From Smallanthus sonchifolius (lineage: Eukaryota > Streptophyta > Magnoliopsida > Asterales > Asteraceae), in contig CM042043.1 of NCBI GenBank assembly GCA_023525975.1, positions 35,970,001 to 36,034,000 on the forward strand: a DNA stretch of 64,000 nt, in the 5' to 3' direction. Made by a program: the position numbers and the translations under genes. The notes beneath the pieces are model-generated. The model saw only the letters and a list, made by a program, of their open reading frames with translations. It was not told the origin of the DNA and searched no databases. Shown piece by piece: positions 44,061-57,777 of the stretch (within the stretch, counting starts at the first letter, position 1; every line of letters begins with the position of its first letter).

Positions 44061-46032
44061 AATTGTATTTATCAGTTTCGTTTCCTAAAAAGTCAATTGC
44101 CCTGCTCAACTGTAAGACCCATGACTCATACACGCGTCGTCACGGGTTCAAGACTCACACCCACACCATTTATTTTTTCTTGCTTTGATAAAAGAACTGG
44201 TCCCTTGGCTTTGATCGATTAAAGAAACAAGGAATTCCATTAAGATGAAAGCGAGGCTGCTAGTCTATTGGCAGTGTGAGGATGTCTTACCAGGATCCAC
44301 ACGGGTTCAAATCTCACAACCCACATTGCTTTTTTTAAACTCATTTGTCAAGCCTCTCTCTTTATTACATTTATTATACAAATTTGTTTCAGTTTTATAA
44401 ATCTTATGAGATCATCTAGAAACTATTATAAAACATAAAATATTAAATAATGTTTTATTTATCATAATTTATTTAAAAACATATTATAAGTATTATAAAT
44501 TTCTAAATAAACAATATGAATGATTTAGTTAAATAAATCTAATTATGTTATTTTATTTATAAAATAGAAATGTTTATTAAACAAATTATAAATTATTGTT
44601 TAAACATTATTAATTCAATTTTGTACATATAAATAATTATTTTGACAAATAATAATTATTTAGAACACTTTAAAATTTATAATTATTCTTAAATAATTAT
44701 TTTAGATAAATAATTATATAAATTCATTAATTTCATTTAGAGCTTATATTTATTTTCTCTTTTATTAATCATTCAAGTAAAAGAAAATAATTCAAATAGT
44801 TTAAATAATTATTTCAATTACATAAAACAATTATTTAAACCTTTTTCTTAATTTACAATTTAATTACTGTTATCGGGATACTTATCTTAGTTTAAATAAT
44901 TATTGGTATAAGAACAATTATTTAAACCCTTTTTTAATCCATAATTTATTCATTAATTATTCTTTGAATAATTATGTAAGTAAATGCAATTGTAATATTA
45001 TTTAAATATTTATCTATTCCATAACTATTTATTAAATTATTTTAGCATAATTATATAAATAAATTCAAACATATTTACTACATAATTAGTTAGAGATTCT
45101 AATTAATTCAAAACATGTACACTTTTCTACAAACCTGTACAAACTCCACATTCGACCCCCCCAAACTTCAAAATCCCTAAAAACTCAAATAGATTTAGAA
45201 TTGTTTACTCTCTTTGAGTCTAGAATACAAATTTATCCGTGTAGGTTGATTTTGAGGTACCCTCACGAGGCATGTCTAACAATTCATACCATACTAGCTC
45301 CATTATAGGTGAGTTTCATAGCCCCTTTCTCTTTACTATTGTTTACAAATACTCGGGGTGGAACATGTTTACATACTGTACATACCAAATTGAATACATT
45401 TGTTCTCATGCTAATGACTATGTGGTTTATGTCTTAAACTACTTGGCGACCATACGTGTGTTCATGTTTACTACAATCATTAACTTGCGAGGCAGGCCTA
45501 AGGTAGTACATAACATGATCATTTATACGGGAATCTGATTCCATAGTTAACACAGACCTTGATGGGTTTTGTGTGTACCATATTACTACGTTTTCCAAAA
45601 CGCAATCAGTTGGATTGTGCTTACAAGTTTTTCATTTACTACAATTTGATTGTACGCTTTGGAACCTTGTATGTTTTCACATTTATGCCTTAGATCATGC
45701 TTTGAACATATTGAATTGTAAACCTTTTTCCAACTTTTGTTTAGTGTCAAAACCTATGTTACTCACCAACCACTTGTAGTTGAAATTTACTTACATGTTT
45801 CAGTGTACCAGTTTGGGGATATTGCTTGATCACATAGGACAATGGACCTAGTATTAATAAGACTGATTTTAATTTATGTTACGTTATAAACACTTTGTTT
45901 TCTATTTCTCTTTGTAACGTATGCTAGTTAAATTAATGAATAAATATTACAACACATCTAATAGATGGTCATGTGCTTATGAACAACCGCGTCAGCCCCG
46001 ACGTATAATACGCCGCCGGCCTGGGTGTGACA
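44061..46032 (+). repeat. chromovirus-type LTR, 3' part
   Basis: Ends CTGGGTGTGACA at 46032 like the LTRs of G1 and G2 and shares blocks such as catagccccttt (near 45318) with them. Very AT-rich in 44380-45080. Two tRNA-like segments with B-box-like cgggttcaa occur near 44147 and 44308, at the position where G1 and G2 LTRs have theirs. No PBS follows, so it is a solo or truncated LTR inside copia sequence. Confidence 0.6.
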
Positions 46033-46081
46033 TCATTTCTGCATATTTGAATGGTTTATTTATTTTTCTACAAAGCTTCAC

Positions 46082-47283
46082 AATGGAATCTATGAGATAG
46101 AAGTCCATGATAATAATGTCATATTTAATATCTCCTCCAAATGTACGAAATGTGATATCAATGATACGTATCTATGGCATTGTAGGCTTGGACACATAAA
46201 CAAGAATCGCATGAAGAAACTCCTGATCGTCGGAATTCTGAATTCTACAGGTCAAGAGTCATTTGATGACTGTGAATCATGTTTAAGTGGAAAGCCAGGC
46301 TCCTTTTACCGGTATCGGTCAAAGGGCTAAGGATCTGTTAGGACTTGTACATACTGATGTGTGTGGTCCATTCAGAACAATGACCAAAATTGGAGAGAGA
46401 TACTTCGTGACATTTACTATTGATTTCAGTAGATATGGTTATGTTTATCTTATGAAGCATAAACATGGAAGGTTTGAAATGTTCAAACAATACCAGAACG
46501 AAGTACATAATAAACTTGGTAAGATGATTAAGATGCTTCGATCTGATCGAGGTGGTGAATATCTTAGTCTAGAGTTTGACGAACATCTAAATAAATGTGG
46601 GATCATTTCTTAGCTTACTCCACCGGGAACACCTCAACTTAACGGTGTATCTGAAAGGAGAAATCAAGCTCTATTAGATATGGTTTGGTCTATGATGTGT
46701 CGTACAAACCTCCCATACTCCTTTTGGAGTTTTGCTCTTGAGACTGCCACAAGAATCATAAATCTAGTTCCTACTAAGAAGGTGGACAAAACGCCTTATG
46801 AGATTTGGCATGGGGAGAACCCCAAAGTGTCTTACCTTAGGGTTTGGGGATGTAACGCATATATTACAAGTGAATCTACGGATAAACTAAATCCACGTGG
46901 CGATAAAGTTGTTTTCGTCGGATACCCTAAAACAATGCTGGTGAAAATCATGTTTTCATTAAACGCATAGCTACTTTCTTGGAAAAAGAACTTCTCGTGA
47001 GAGGGATTGGAGATAACCGTGTGGATATGGATGAGATCCAAGAACCACAATATGAACCTGCCATTCAGCATGAGACTGTTGCAACTGAATCTGGAAATGT
47101 TAAATATTCGACTGTGACACCAACTATTCACAGAAGTAATAGGGATTGTCATGAACCCGACCGGTATATTGGGATTCACCAGATTGACGATGTCCTGATA
47201 GTTGATTAAGCTGAGCCCACTAGTTATAAATCTGCAATCTTAGATTCTGAATCTAAGAAATGGCTTGAAGCCATGGATGCTGA
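46082..47283 (+). pseudogene. copia integrase and start of RT (fragment)
   Basis: Recognisable from NGIYEIEVHDNN at 46082: zinc-binding region LWHCRLGHINKNRMKKL and CESCLSGK, then integrase core with HTDVCGPF, TIDFSRYGYVY, LRSDRGGEYLS and the Glu region GTPQLNGVSERRNQALLD, integrase end LRVWGCNAYI, linker, and the first residues of RT (SESKKWLEAMDAD). Breaks: small indel near 46290, amber at 46611, deletion with frameshift near 46935, TAA at 47207. It is cut at 47284 by an Athila/Tat-like LTR. It belongs to a copia lineage different from C1/C3. Confidence 0.82.
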
Positions 47284-47491
47284 TGTAGTGCAAAGCACAC
47301 ATCTTTATTCCTATTGTTTTAGTTCGTTTTACTTAGTTTTATCCTTACTTTGAGTCGTTTGTGGTATCTATTGAGTCTTTGTTATGTTTTTAGGTGCTCG
47401 TGTGAATAACAAGTGAAAATCCAAAGAAACCGAGCACGAGAATGAAGCCCAAGAAATAAAAGAGAAAAATGTTGAAAGTTAAGTTCTCGCT
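47284..47491 (+). repeat. Athila/Tat-like LTR fragment
   Basis: Starts TGTAGTGCAAAGCACACATC and matches the beginning of the LTR at 41795 (minus strand). It is cut after 208 bp by the G2 LTR. Confidence 0.7.
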
Positions 47492-48711
47492 TGTAACAAC
47501 CATAATTTTCCCGAGCATTATTTCACTTTATTTTTCCTTGTTTTACAATAATGACGATCTTGTACTCGTTCGACTCAATATCTTCACACTATTTCACTAT
47601 CTTAATCACGAATCAAATTATGCACATACATATATATATAAATATATAAATTTATTAAATCAAAAATAAAACTTATAAAGTTTTTACATATTTTATACTT
47701 ATGTGTAAATATATAACTATATGAATTAATTCATTTGCACACCTAATTATTTTATAAAAACAAATATATACAATTTATTTTCTTATAAAATAATTATAAC
47801 AAACTAGATTTTCATAAAAGAAAATGAAAGCTTTATTCTTGAACCTTTTAAACCTCCCTTAACCCTTATGAACCCACGAATTGAACCTACATCTTTGAAA
47901 TTTGACCTTTGACCCCAATGTTGACCACAACTCAAAACCTTTGACCGATTTGGACTCCAAAAGTCAAACCAGGCCGGTTCTTGATAATCCAAGGCTACAA
48001 TCGGTCGGGTTCTTACTGGATTGGTCTACTGTAGTTACACAATCAAAGATCGATCCAATCTCGGCCCATATATCATACCAATTCGATCAAACCCGCGGCC
48101 AAAGTTCAAATTTTGAACAGTTTGACTTCTCAGAAGTCAAACCGCGTTCGAATCAACCCTCAATCAAAGGATTAAACGCATTATTCCCTCGCAAATCACG
48201 CAGTGATTGAACACGTATGTATCCAACCCAAAAACATGACCCAATTCACCCACATTCGGCCGAATTATCGCGTAAATTCTCCGAAACAGCCGCCACATTC
48301 AAATCATTAATCAAATCGTGCGTTAAGATGGAATTAAGCGAATTAATTCACCACACACCTTCACAGAACACATTGCCAACGCTCTCAACCCTCTGTCGAT
48401 CCTCATTTCACCTCTGCATCTCAATCGAGCACGAAGATCGTCCTCCCGGATCGGTTAGCCGACGACACTCTACACTCCACCATAACAGGTAATATCGGTG
48501 TCTTTTGATTCGTTTCTGACTACTCAATGAAAGCCCCATAATTTTCGTTTCATACCTGTTCATAATCACAAACAATTTGGGGCTAGGGTTTCGGGGAAAT
48601 CGATTTTTGGGAAAAAGATGGATTGAGGGTTCTGTGTTAAAAGAAATTCGTATCAGTTTCCTTTCAAGGCTGTAAGCCCAGATCCAATGGTTAAGTCTAT
48701 TAATTCGTGTG
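47492..48711 (+). repeat. 5' LTR of G2, first part
   Basis: From TGTAACAACC to the G1 insertion. Its last 60 bases contain the A-box side of a tRNA-like segment (ccaatggttaagtc near 48683). Confidence 0.75.
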
Positions 48712-48858
48712 TGTAACATTTCTGGGTTTTATTTTCTTTATTCAATGTAAAACAATTCAATTCCAGTTCTAATGCAACGTTTAAATTCATTTTGTGCAAC
48801 AACTAAACCATAGTATCAGTACGAATCCTCAAAGTTCGATTCACGTTTATTCAAAATT

Positions 48859-48894
<36 letters not shown>

Positions 48895-49817
48895 TCTAAC
48901 TATATACATGTACATATACATTGATACATCTCACAAGTGCATACAATCACACGATTTACAAGTGAGTCTACACAACGGTTTGAACCCAAACAACTTGATT
49001 TGAAAATCATGGGAATTCATCAAAGTCAAAACAAAAAAATCGTCTGTTTGACTTTTAAAAGTCAAACAAGGCCGATTTTCACTAATCAAACATCAAGGAT
49101 CGACCCAATCAAGTGCTGTGGATTTCCACCTCGTGTACAAGCCTAAATCGGCCCAATCCGAACCCTTTCAACAAATCAACTCGTTCAAATCAGCGACGAA
49201 TTCAAAATTCAAAAGAGTTTGACTTAAGATAGTCAAACCCGTAGCAATCTCCACTCAATTCGAAAAATTTACGCATTGTAATCCCGAAATTCACTCCTCA
49301 ATCAATATTCGCGTGTACCTAGACTTTATCAGAACTCAATTCGATCCGAATCACTGAATTACCACGTGATTAATCGTCCGCATCGGTTGCGGTCAAATTT
49401 GAAACCAAATCAAACGATTTCGATAAAGTTAATCAAATTAAAACCCCCTCTCACCTTCACACACCTCACACCAAACTTCCGGAACCCTCAATTGGTACCC
49501 AATACACTTCCCGTCGTCAATCGAGACTCAAGAACACCGAATCTGAAATCGTAGCTGACTACATTCGTGCCTCAATATTCACAAGTAAGTTTTATGTCGA
49601 TCGATTCGTAATCAAGCTCCGAGCAAAAGCCCCTTACCAATTCATGTGAACAGAACCCATTGAGACCGATTTGGAATTCTAGGGTTCTTGTTCTTGGCAT
49701 TTAAACTGATTTGGGGTTTTGTTTAATCTCGTGTTTTAAGCATTTAGAATTCGTAATATAATAGCGAAACCATCTAGCCCAGCCGGTAAGCCATTGCACC
49801 GCCGAGCTAGATGGCGT

Positions 49818-50324
49818 TAGGGGTGTTAAAAAATATCCGAATCCGAAACCGAACCCGAATTATCCGAAAATCCGAATCCGAATTATCCGAAAATTCGGAT
49901 ATCCGAAATTTCAGATATCCGAAATTCGGATATCCGAATTTTCGGATTCGGATTTGGATAGTGATTTTCGGATAGTTCGGATATCCGAATATCCGAAATA
50001 TTATATTTATAAATATTTTTTAATTGTTTTTATTATTTAAAAATAAGAAAATTTGAATCAAAACCCGATATATTATATTTATATATTTTTATATGTATAT
50101 TTTCTAATGTTTTTTAAGGTTTTTAATTGTTTTTGTAATTTAAAAATATTATTTTTATATATTTTTTTATTTTTTTTATATTTTCGGATATCCGTTTCAC
50201 TATCCGAATCCGTATCCGGATTTTCGGATATCCGAAATTCGGATATCCGAAATTTCGGATTTGGATTCGGATAGTGAAATCCACTATCCGAAAATTTTCG
50301 GATATCCGACTTTGAACACCCCTA
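49818..50324 (+). mobile_element. hAT-type MITE
   Basis: 507 bp with terminal inverted repeats taggggtgtt / aacacccctа-type end (reverse complement taggggtgtt) and an 8-bp TSD GATGGCGT (49810-49817 and 50325-50332), typical for hAT. The 3' LTR of G1 shows the empty site at 58862. The interior is AT-rich with many gatatccgaa motifs in both orientations forming a near-palindromic end structure. No coding capacity. Confidence 0.9.
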
Positions 50325-50438
50325 GATGGCGTGGGTTCGAAACCCATACACCACAGATTTATCTTTTGCGCGTCTTGAACCAAATCCGGCCACACCCCGG
50401 AGTCGTAATAACACTTAGGGGAGCCAGGAATATGCACA

Positions 50439-50512
50439 TAGTAGTCCCTTGGTCTGGTGGTTAGGTGCAAGCCTCACACAGTGACCACCCGGGTTCGAAC
50501 CGGGTGAACCAC
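50439..50512 (+). other. tRNA-like segment 2 in the G1 5' LTR
   Basis: A-box-like tggtctggtggttagg, then B-box ggttcgaacc within cccgggttcgaaccggg. Length fits a tRNA core, but no full cloverleaf is evident, so I do not call it a tRNA gene. The 3' LTR copy is 58977-59050. Confidence 0.55.
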
Positions 50513-50959
50513 TTATATTTTTAAAACCATTTTTAAAACTCCAAAATTTTTATAAAAATTATTTTTATAAACCCTACAACATTTTGAACAGAATAAAACC
50601 AAATTTTATAATTTTCAATATAAAATCACTATTATTACAAATTAGTTGTTAAAATGTCATTTTATTTAATTAACAAAAAAAAATTATATAAAGACATTTT
50701 GCAAAGTAATAATTTTTTTCACATTAGAAATATGATGAAAATATTTTTATAAAATACTTTTCCTTGAAAACAAAGTTTATAAAGTTTTATAAAATTTTAA
50801 CTTTATTTAAAACAAACAAATACTTATTTTAAAGGGTAAATAAATAAATAAATTTATTTATTATTTATATAATTTACACTAAAGAGCTAAATTTATATTT
50901 ATTAGATTTTATACATATCTTCATAAATAAATAAATAAAGTAAAATTATTTATTTAATT

Positions 50960-51487
50960 TATAGAAGCATGTTTTGTAACTATAGATTAAATTCTATGTA
51001 TCGGTGTACGTGGTTAGTACGTAGGAGGGTGTTCCTGAGTACTTAGCCCGCACACCAGTTTGGTCCTGCGTACTTAGTAAGTACGCAAGGCTTTTGCCTT
51101 GCGTACTTGTCAAGTACGCATGACCAAACCATGCGCACTTAGTAAGTAAGCAAGGCTTTTGCCTTGCGTACTTGTCAAGTACGCAGGAAGTGTTCCTGCC
51201 CCTATAAATAGAAGACTTGTCTTCATTTGTAGGTGGAACTCTGGAACTAGGTTTATCCGGGTCGGGAAGAGCTCTCCCGACCCCTGGACCGTGAGCGTAG
51301 ATGAGAGATGTGTGTTCCTTCGGTATGTAGTCTGTAATACGGGATGACTTCTTTGTTATGGATTATGTTTCGTTTCATCGTCTGTTATCTTTGTTCTTGT
51401 TTCTCTGTCTAGTTTCTTTGTTCCCACACAAATCACAGAACAGATCGTGTTAATTTTCGCTGCGCGACGAGGCTCCCAGGACCTGCA
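50960..51487 (+). mobile_element. solo copia LTR (related to C1/C3)
   Basis: 528 bp from TATAGAAGCATG to GGACCTGCA with TSD TAATT (50955-50959 and 51488-51492); absent from the 3' LTR of G1. It has four palindromes beginning at 51068, 51101, 51133 and 51166 (33, 32, 33 bp apart) and TATA box TATAAATAG at 51203-51211. No internal region remains, so two LTRs probably recombined. Confidence 0.88.
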
Positions 51488-52552
51488 TAATTTATATTTA
51501 ATATAGAACACACATTCTTATAAATAAATAAGAATATCATTTATTTAAATCATATTTAAATAAATATAATATCACTATTTTCCTAACGAAATAAATAAAT
51601 AATAATTATTGATTTATTTAGTTATCCAACCCAAACCCTGATTCAATTATTTTATAAACTATTTGATTTAATATTACATCGTGTAAATGGCAAACACCCT
51701 CAACTCAAAACCTTTGTGCACACACTCAATTAAATCATAGTCTTAGACTCAGATTTTGGATACATTAGTAATTCAACATTTGTTACACGTTAGGTTAACC
51801 TTGTGAGGTTTCAATCATCATTCTACCGTCTAGCCGTGCGTGTTAGCTACACCTCTAATCAGGTGAGTATTACATAGCCCCTTTTACTCTTTTACACTTT
51901 TGGGGTGAAACATGAATGCTATACACACAACTATTTACACTTACACAAACTACACAAAACACAAATCCTATTTACATTCATGTGTGCAAAAATTTGAGCT
52001 TTATGTTTGAGTGATATACGTGTTAACTATTTGTGTGCAATTTCATGTGCAATCATTAACTAATAAGCCGACGGTTAACAATGATAGATCTATTGAGTCT
52101 GACAAACCCACCCAGATTGGGGTGATTGTTACCGACAACACAATTTGCATGCTAGTTACAAAGGTTTGATTGTACTTTAGTTACACATTAGTTACTCCCC
52201 ATAAATGCCTTATTTATTCATGATATGTAAGGATTTGATCTTTCACAACTATATACTATCTATGTACAAACCTGTGTATGCTCACCAACTTTTTAGTTGA
52301 CATTATTTTATTCATGTTTCAGGTGATAACGTGTGAGTTGATCAAGATATGCTACACGTAGGACATGGACTTAGTTAAAAATTAAATAAAGAATATTATG
52401 CATTTCTTTTCGTATTTGTTTGAACTTGATTGTGTTTGGTTATTTGAAATGAAGTTATGATTTAAAATATTTCAATATAGTAAACCTTGTGCTCATGAAC
52501 AGTCTACATGTCCCGCCCCGATGTTTCCGCCGTCGGTTGGGGTGTGACAGAT

Positions 52553-52564
52553 TGGTATCAGAGC
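52553..52564 (+). other. primer binding site of G1
   Basis: tggtatcagagc three bases after the 5' LTR. Confidence 0.93.
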
Positions 52565-53240
52565 CAGGTTATAGGGAACTAGGTTATTAGACACCTTTGA
52601 CCTAGACTATAACTTTAGGACACCCATTATGCCATGCTGCATGATTATGTGCTATATGCTATGTGTTACATGTTTACCATGTTAATTAGTATTTCATTTT
52701 ATGCCTTACATGTAAAAAAAAAAATTATGACTTATTAAACTATACTTAAATAATAAATTAAATAAACAATATCCCTACCCATACCCTAAGCCTCATAACC
52801 TTCTTACCCGCTTCCCTGTCATCACCATCATAGCATGTGGAAACTTCATGGACCTAAATCTATAAAATTGCTTTATTTCTTCGTTAGGGTTTTTAACTTT
52901 GTTAATTATTAGAGGACACATGCAATCTGGAAGGGTGACACCTGTATTCTGGGTTTTCTGTCTCGGAAAGCATTTCGTATAAATCTCAATCAACCGAGGG
53001 ACCCGTATGCTTTCCTGGGAATTCCTGGAATGAGTGTTTACTTATAGGCTAAAGCACGTCTCCTTGAAAGTTATATAAGTTTAATTAACCTTACTGTGTC
53101 ATAGTATTCAAGTGATTATGTCACTATTTGAGTACAATCCAAACTATGATTAACCATTTTATTTATTATCTTATCCTTTTAAAATCCAAGCAACTCTCAC
53201 AAGTTCTTATATTTTTTCTTGTCTTGTGAAAATCTGTAGA
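52565..53240 (+). other. leader of G1
   Basis: 676 bases without a gene. Shared with the G2 leader: ttagacacctttgacctag near 52588 and tttcctgggaattc near 53011. Minus-strand frames here show no domain. Confidence 0.6.
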
Positions 53241-56200
53241 ATGCCTCCCCACTGTGCTGCCGTGACCAACAACAACACCGACATTGCTGCTATCCTTGCA
53301 CAACTTGTAACTCAACTCACCCAAGCTAATGGAGCCACCGGTGTTAACCATGGAACTAATGGTGGTGGTAGTGCCAACCCACCACAATGCACCTTCAAAC
53401 ACTTCAATTCATGCAACCCTCTTAAGTTCTATGGTACCGAGGGAGCCACAGGACTCCTGCAATGGTTTGAAAGTATTGAGGGCACCTTCCTCAATAGTGA
53501 CTGCCCCGATAACCTCCGTGTTCGTCATGCCACAAGTGTCTTTCAAAAATGGGCACTCACGTGGTGGAATGGGGAAAAGAGGACTAGAGGCATGGAAACA
53601 GCAATGGCCTTACCATGGGATGAGGTTAAGAGACTAATGACCGAAGAGTTCTGTCCTCGGAACGAGGTGAAAAAGCTGGAAGCTGAGTTTTGGGATCTTA
53701 CCCAAGACAGTGGTGAAAGTTTAGCTTATACAACCCGGTTCCATGAGCTGAGTCTCCTTATACCCCATATGGTCACACCGTTATCCCGCTGCATTGAGAA
53801 GTACATTGGTGGATTGCCTAGGCAGATTCAGGATACCGTCTTAGGGAGAAATCCCGCAACACTCGAAGATGCTATCCGACTATCTGCTACTTTAACCGAC
53901 AACCATGTGAAAGTAGGGACTCTTACTAGAAAAGGCACCAAGAAAGTTCCCGACACCACAACCCCTCCTACACACAACAAAGAAGCCAAAACTGAACCGT
54001 ACCACAATAATAAGAAGATAAAGGCTAAGAATTATGTTGTGGTCACTCCTACTACCCCTGTTAATCAAGTTGCCCCCATGGCTCAAGCACCAGTCAAGAA
54101 GCCATATGTTGGGGTCTACCCACTCTGTGCAACCTGCAATTATCACCACCTCCAGAACATCCCCTACCGCCTTTGCACCCACTGTAGAAAATATGGCCAT
54201 ACGGTCAACGTTTGTAGAGCCAAGGCACTTGCAGGTCAAGTCAACCCACCAGCTCGAACCAACCAGCAAGTGGCTAATCAAGGTGTCCCCGCTATTGCAA
54301 ATGGACGCGCTTGCTATGAGTGTGGCAACCCGAATCATTTTCGTGATCAGTGCCCAAAGCTTATCAATGCTAGGCAAGGCGGAGCTCGTGGGCGTGCTTT
54401 CAACATAAACGCCAATGAAGCTCAGGCCAACAATGATGTGGTCAACGGTACGCTCCATGTTAATAGTCAATATGCCTCCATTTTATTTGATACCGGTGCA
54501 GATAAGAGTTTTGTGTCACTTAACTTTGAACCCTTACTTGCTAAAACACGATCCAAATTAGAGAAAACCTTCACCGTAGAAGTAGCAAATGGTGACTCTC
54601 TTACAATTGACTCCATTATCCATGATTGCACACTAGAACTCAATGATCATACATTTCCAATCAACCTCGTACCAATGCCACTGGGAAGTTTTGACATCAT
54701 CATAGGCATGGTTTGGCTGGCGAATCACCATGCCGAAGTCATCTGTTTTAAGAAGTACATCCAAATACCTTTACCGTCGGGAGAAACACTAAGAGTCTTT
54801 GGTGAAAAGCCTTGCAAAGGACTCAAGCTGATGTCATGCACTACTGCTCAAAAGTACTTACGAAAGAAGTACGTGGCTTTCTTAGCCCATGTTGTTCAAA
54901 AGGATGTCAAAGAGAAGAGTATTCAAGACATCCCCATCATCCGGGATTTCCCCGAAGTATTCCCCGAATATCTAACTGGCCTTCCACCCGTCCGACAAGT
55001 AGAATTTCGCATTGATCTTGTGCCCGGAGCTAACCCCGTGGCTAGAGCTCCATATCTTCTTGCACCTTCCGAAATGCAAGAACTTGCAAGTCAACTCCAA
55101 GAGCTCTCCGACAAGGGCTTCATCCGTCCAAGTCATTCACCGTGGGGTGCACCTGTCTTATTCGTCAAGAAGAAGGATGGATCATTCCGCATGTGTATTG
55201 ACTACCGAGAACTCAACAAGCTTACCATCAAGAACCGTTATCCATTTCCTAGAATTGATGACCTCTTTGATCAACTTCAAGGCTCTACTTGTTTCTCGAA
55301 GATTGATCTTCGATCTGGTTATCATCAACTCCGTGTGCAAGAGGAAGATATTCCAAAGACTGCCTTCCGAACAAGATACGGTCACTACGAATTCATGGTT
55401 ATGCCTTTTGGGTTAACCAATGCACCCGCGGTTTTCATGGACCTCATGAATCATGTGTGCAAACCGTACCTTGACAAATTTGTGATCGTCTTCATTGACG
55501 ATATCTTAATCTACTCCAAGACTAAAGCCGATCATGAGCAACACCTTAGGTTGGTTTTGGATCTATTGAGGAAAGAGCAACTATATGCCAAGTTCTCCAA
55601 ATGTGAATTTTCGCTAAAAGAGGTTCAATTCTTAGGTCATATCGTCAATGAAAAGGGTATTCATGTTGACCCTGCTAAGATCGAAGCTGTTAAGAATTGG
55701 AATACCCCTAAGACCCCCACTGAAGTTCGTTCGTTTCTTGGTCTTGCGGGATATTATCGTCGGTTCATCTCAAATTTCTCTAAGATTGCTGTCCCCCTCA
55801 CCGCTTTGACACACAAGGGTAAACCTTATGATTGGGGACCAAAGCAAGAAGAAGCTTTCCAAACTCTCAAGCAAAAGTTATGCAATGCTCCTATACTGAC
55901 TCTCCCTGATGGGAATGATGATCTAGTTGTCTACTGTGATGCCTCCAACCAAGGTCTTGGTTGTGTTCTCATGCAACGAGGCAAGGTGATCGCTTATGCA
56001 TCAAGGCAACTTAAGATTCATGAGAAGAATTATACGACGCACGATCTCGAGTTGGGTGTGGTCGTATTCGCATTGAAAATTTGGAGACATTACCTCTATG
56101 GCACAAAATGTGTGGTGTTCACCGACCACAAAAGTCTCCAGCATATCTTCAACCAAAAAGAACTCAATATGAGGCAACGACGTTGGGTTGAACTCCTTAA

Positions 56201-57743
56201 CGACTATGACTGCGAGATTCGTTACCACCCTGGCAAAGCGAATGTTGTAGCCGATGCTTTGAGTCGTAAGGATCATATCCTGCTTCATTGTGCCCGAATT
56301 CAAACCGACATTCAAAATCGTATCCTAGAAGCTCAACACGTCTCGGTCACCGAGGGTAACATGTACAAGGAAATGTTGTGTGGTGTTGAACTTCAACTTG
56401 AATCTAAACCCAATGGCTTGCTTTATTATCGTTCCCGATCGTGATGATCTCCGTGCATTTCTCATGAGCGAGGCTCACAAGACTCGTTATTCCATTCATC
56501 CTGGTGCGGATAAAATGTACCAAGACCTTCGCCCACAATATTGGTGGCCCGGTATGAATAAAGACATTGCACTCTATGTTGCCAAATGCCTAACTTGCTC
56601 CAAAGTCAAAGCCGAGCACCAACGTCCTTCCGGTTTGCTTGAACAACCGGAAATTCCCGTGTGGAAATGGGAAAATTTAGCTATGGACTTCATTACTAAA
56701 CTCCCTCGCACCTCAAGTGCTTATGATAGCATTTGGGTGATCATTGACCACCTCACCAAATCTGCTCATTTCTTGCCTGTCCGTGAAGACTATCGGGTTG
56801 AGAAACTGGCCCGAATTTACATTGACGAAATTGTGAGTCGACACGGTGTTCCACTAAACATAATCTCCGATAGAGATGCTCGTTTCACCTCTCGTTTCTG
56901 GCAATCCCTCCAAACAGCTCTTGGCACCCGACTTGATTTGAGCACGGCTTGCCATCCCCAAACTGACAGTCAGACCGAGCGTACAATCCAAACTCTTGAA
57001 GACATGCTTAGAGCATGTGTAATTGATTTTGGTGGCAATTGGGATTCACATCTATCCCTAATTGAGTTCTCTTACAACAATAGCTACCACTCAAGTATCG
57101 ACATGGCTCCATTTGAAGCTCTCTATGGTCGTCAGTGCCGTTCTCCTATCTGTTGGAACGAGATTGGTGAAACACAAATCACCGGTCCTGAGTTGATTCA
57201 AGAAACATCCGATAAGATCCTTCAAATCCGTGACAAATTCGAGTAGCGAGGAGTCGACAAAAGAGTTATGCCGAAAAACGTCGAAAACCCTTGGAATTCC
57301 AAGTCGGTGATCTTGTTCTTCTAAAGGTATCTCCATGGAAGGGTGTAATCCGTTTTGGAAGGAAAGGCAAACTAGCACCTCGCTAAGTGGGTCCATTCAA
57401 AGTCATTGAAAGAATTGGAAAAGTGGCCTACAAGCTCGAGTTACCCCCATTACTTGGTAATGTGCAGCCTACATTTCATGTGTCCAACCTAAAGAAGTGT
57501 CTTGCTGACGAAAACCTCCATATACCTCTTGACGATGTGCGCATTGACGAAATGATGCACTTCGTCGAGAGACAGGTGGAGATCATGAATCGTGAGATCA
57601 AGCAACTCAAGCGAAGCCGTATCCCTATTGTCAAAGTTCGTTGGGAATCTAAACGTGGACCCGAGTTTACTTGGGAGCGTGAGGACCAAATGAAGCTCAA
57701 ATACCCGCACCTCTTTGCTGATTCAGTCGCCTCAACTAGCTAA
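53241..57743 (+). pseudogene. Ty3/gypsy gag-pol polyprotein of G1
   Basis: Start MPPHCAAVTNNNTD at 53241. Gag (Retrotrans_gag) with FYGTEGATGLLQWFESIEGT and KWALTWWNGEK; knuckles CTHCRKYGHTVNVC (54175) and CYECGNPNHFRDQC (54313); protease ILFDTGADKSFVS; RT with KKKDGSFRMCIDYRELN and FIDDILIYS (about 55492); RNase H with VYCDASNQGLGCVLM and FTDHKSLQHIF. A small deletion at about 56436 shifts the frame and loses the link to integrase. Integrase follows in 56440-57246: H-H-C-C region (CLTCSKVKAEH), AMDFITKLP, ISDRDARFTS, HPQTDSQTERTIQ. A second frameshift near 57245 and a TAA near 57385 follow; the end (57387-57743) carries a chromodomain-like RIPIVKVRWESKRGPEFTWE. Pol order PR-RT-RH-INT is that of gypsy. 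Confidence 0.93.
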
Positions 57744-57766
57744 ATTTCGGGACGAAATTCCCTCAA

Positions 57767-57777
57767 CAAGGGGATAC
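57767..57777 (+). other. polypurine tract of G1
   Basis: aaggggatac directly before the 3' LTR. Confidence 0.85.

Larger units (their letters stand above)
48712..52549 (+). repeat. 5' LTR of G1 (with two insertions)
   Basis: TGTAACATTTCTGGG to GTTGGGGTGTGACA. Without the MITE and the solo LTR it is about 2.79 kb, equal to the 3' LTR. TA microsatellite at 48861-48890. Confidence 0.92.

Noticed and set aside
50439..50512. Possible functional tRNA gene
   Set aside because: A and B boxes are present, but I could not form a complete cloverleaf with acceptor stem, so it is reported only as tRNA-like.
51060..51190. Regularly spaced palindromic repeats resembling a CRISPR array
   Set aside because: Spacers are not unique foreign-like sequences, there are no cas genes, and the array sits in a plant copia LTR upstream of a TATA box.
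53892..54470. 192-codon minus-strand ORF
   Set aside because: Antisense shadow of the G1 gag, which has clear motifs on the plus strand.
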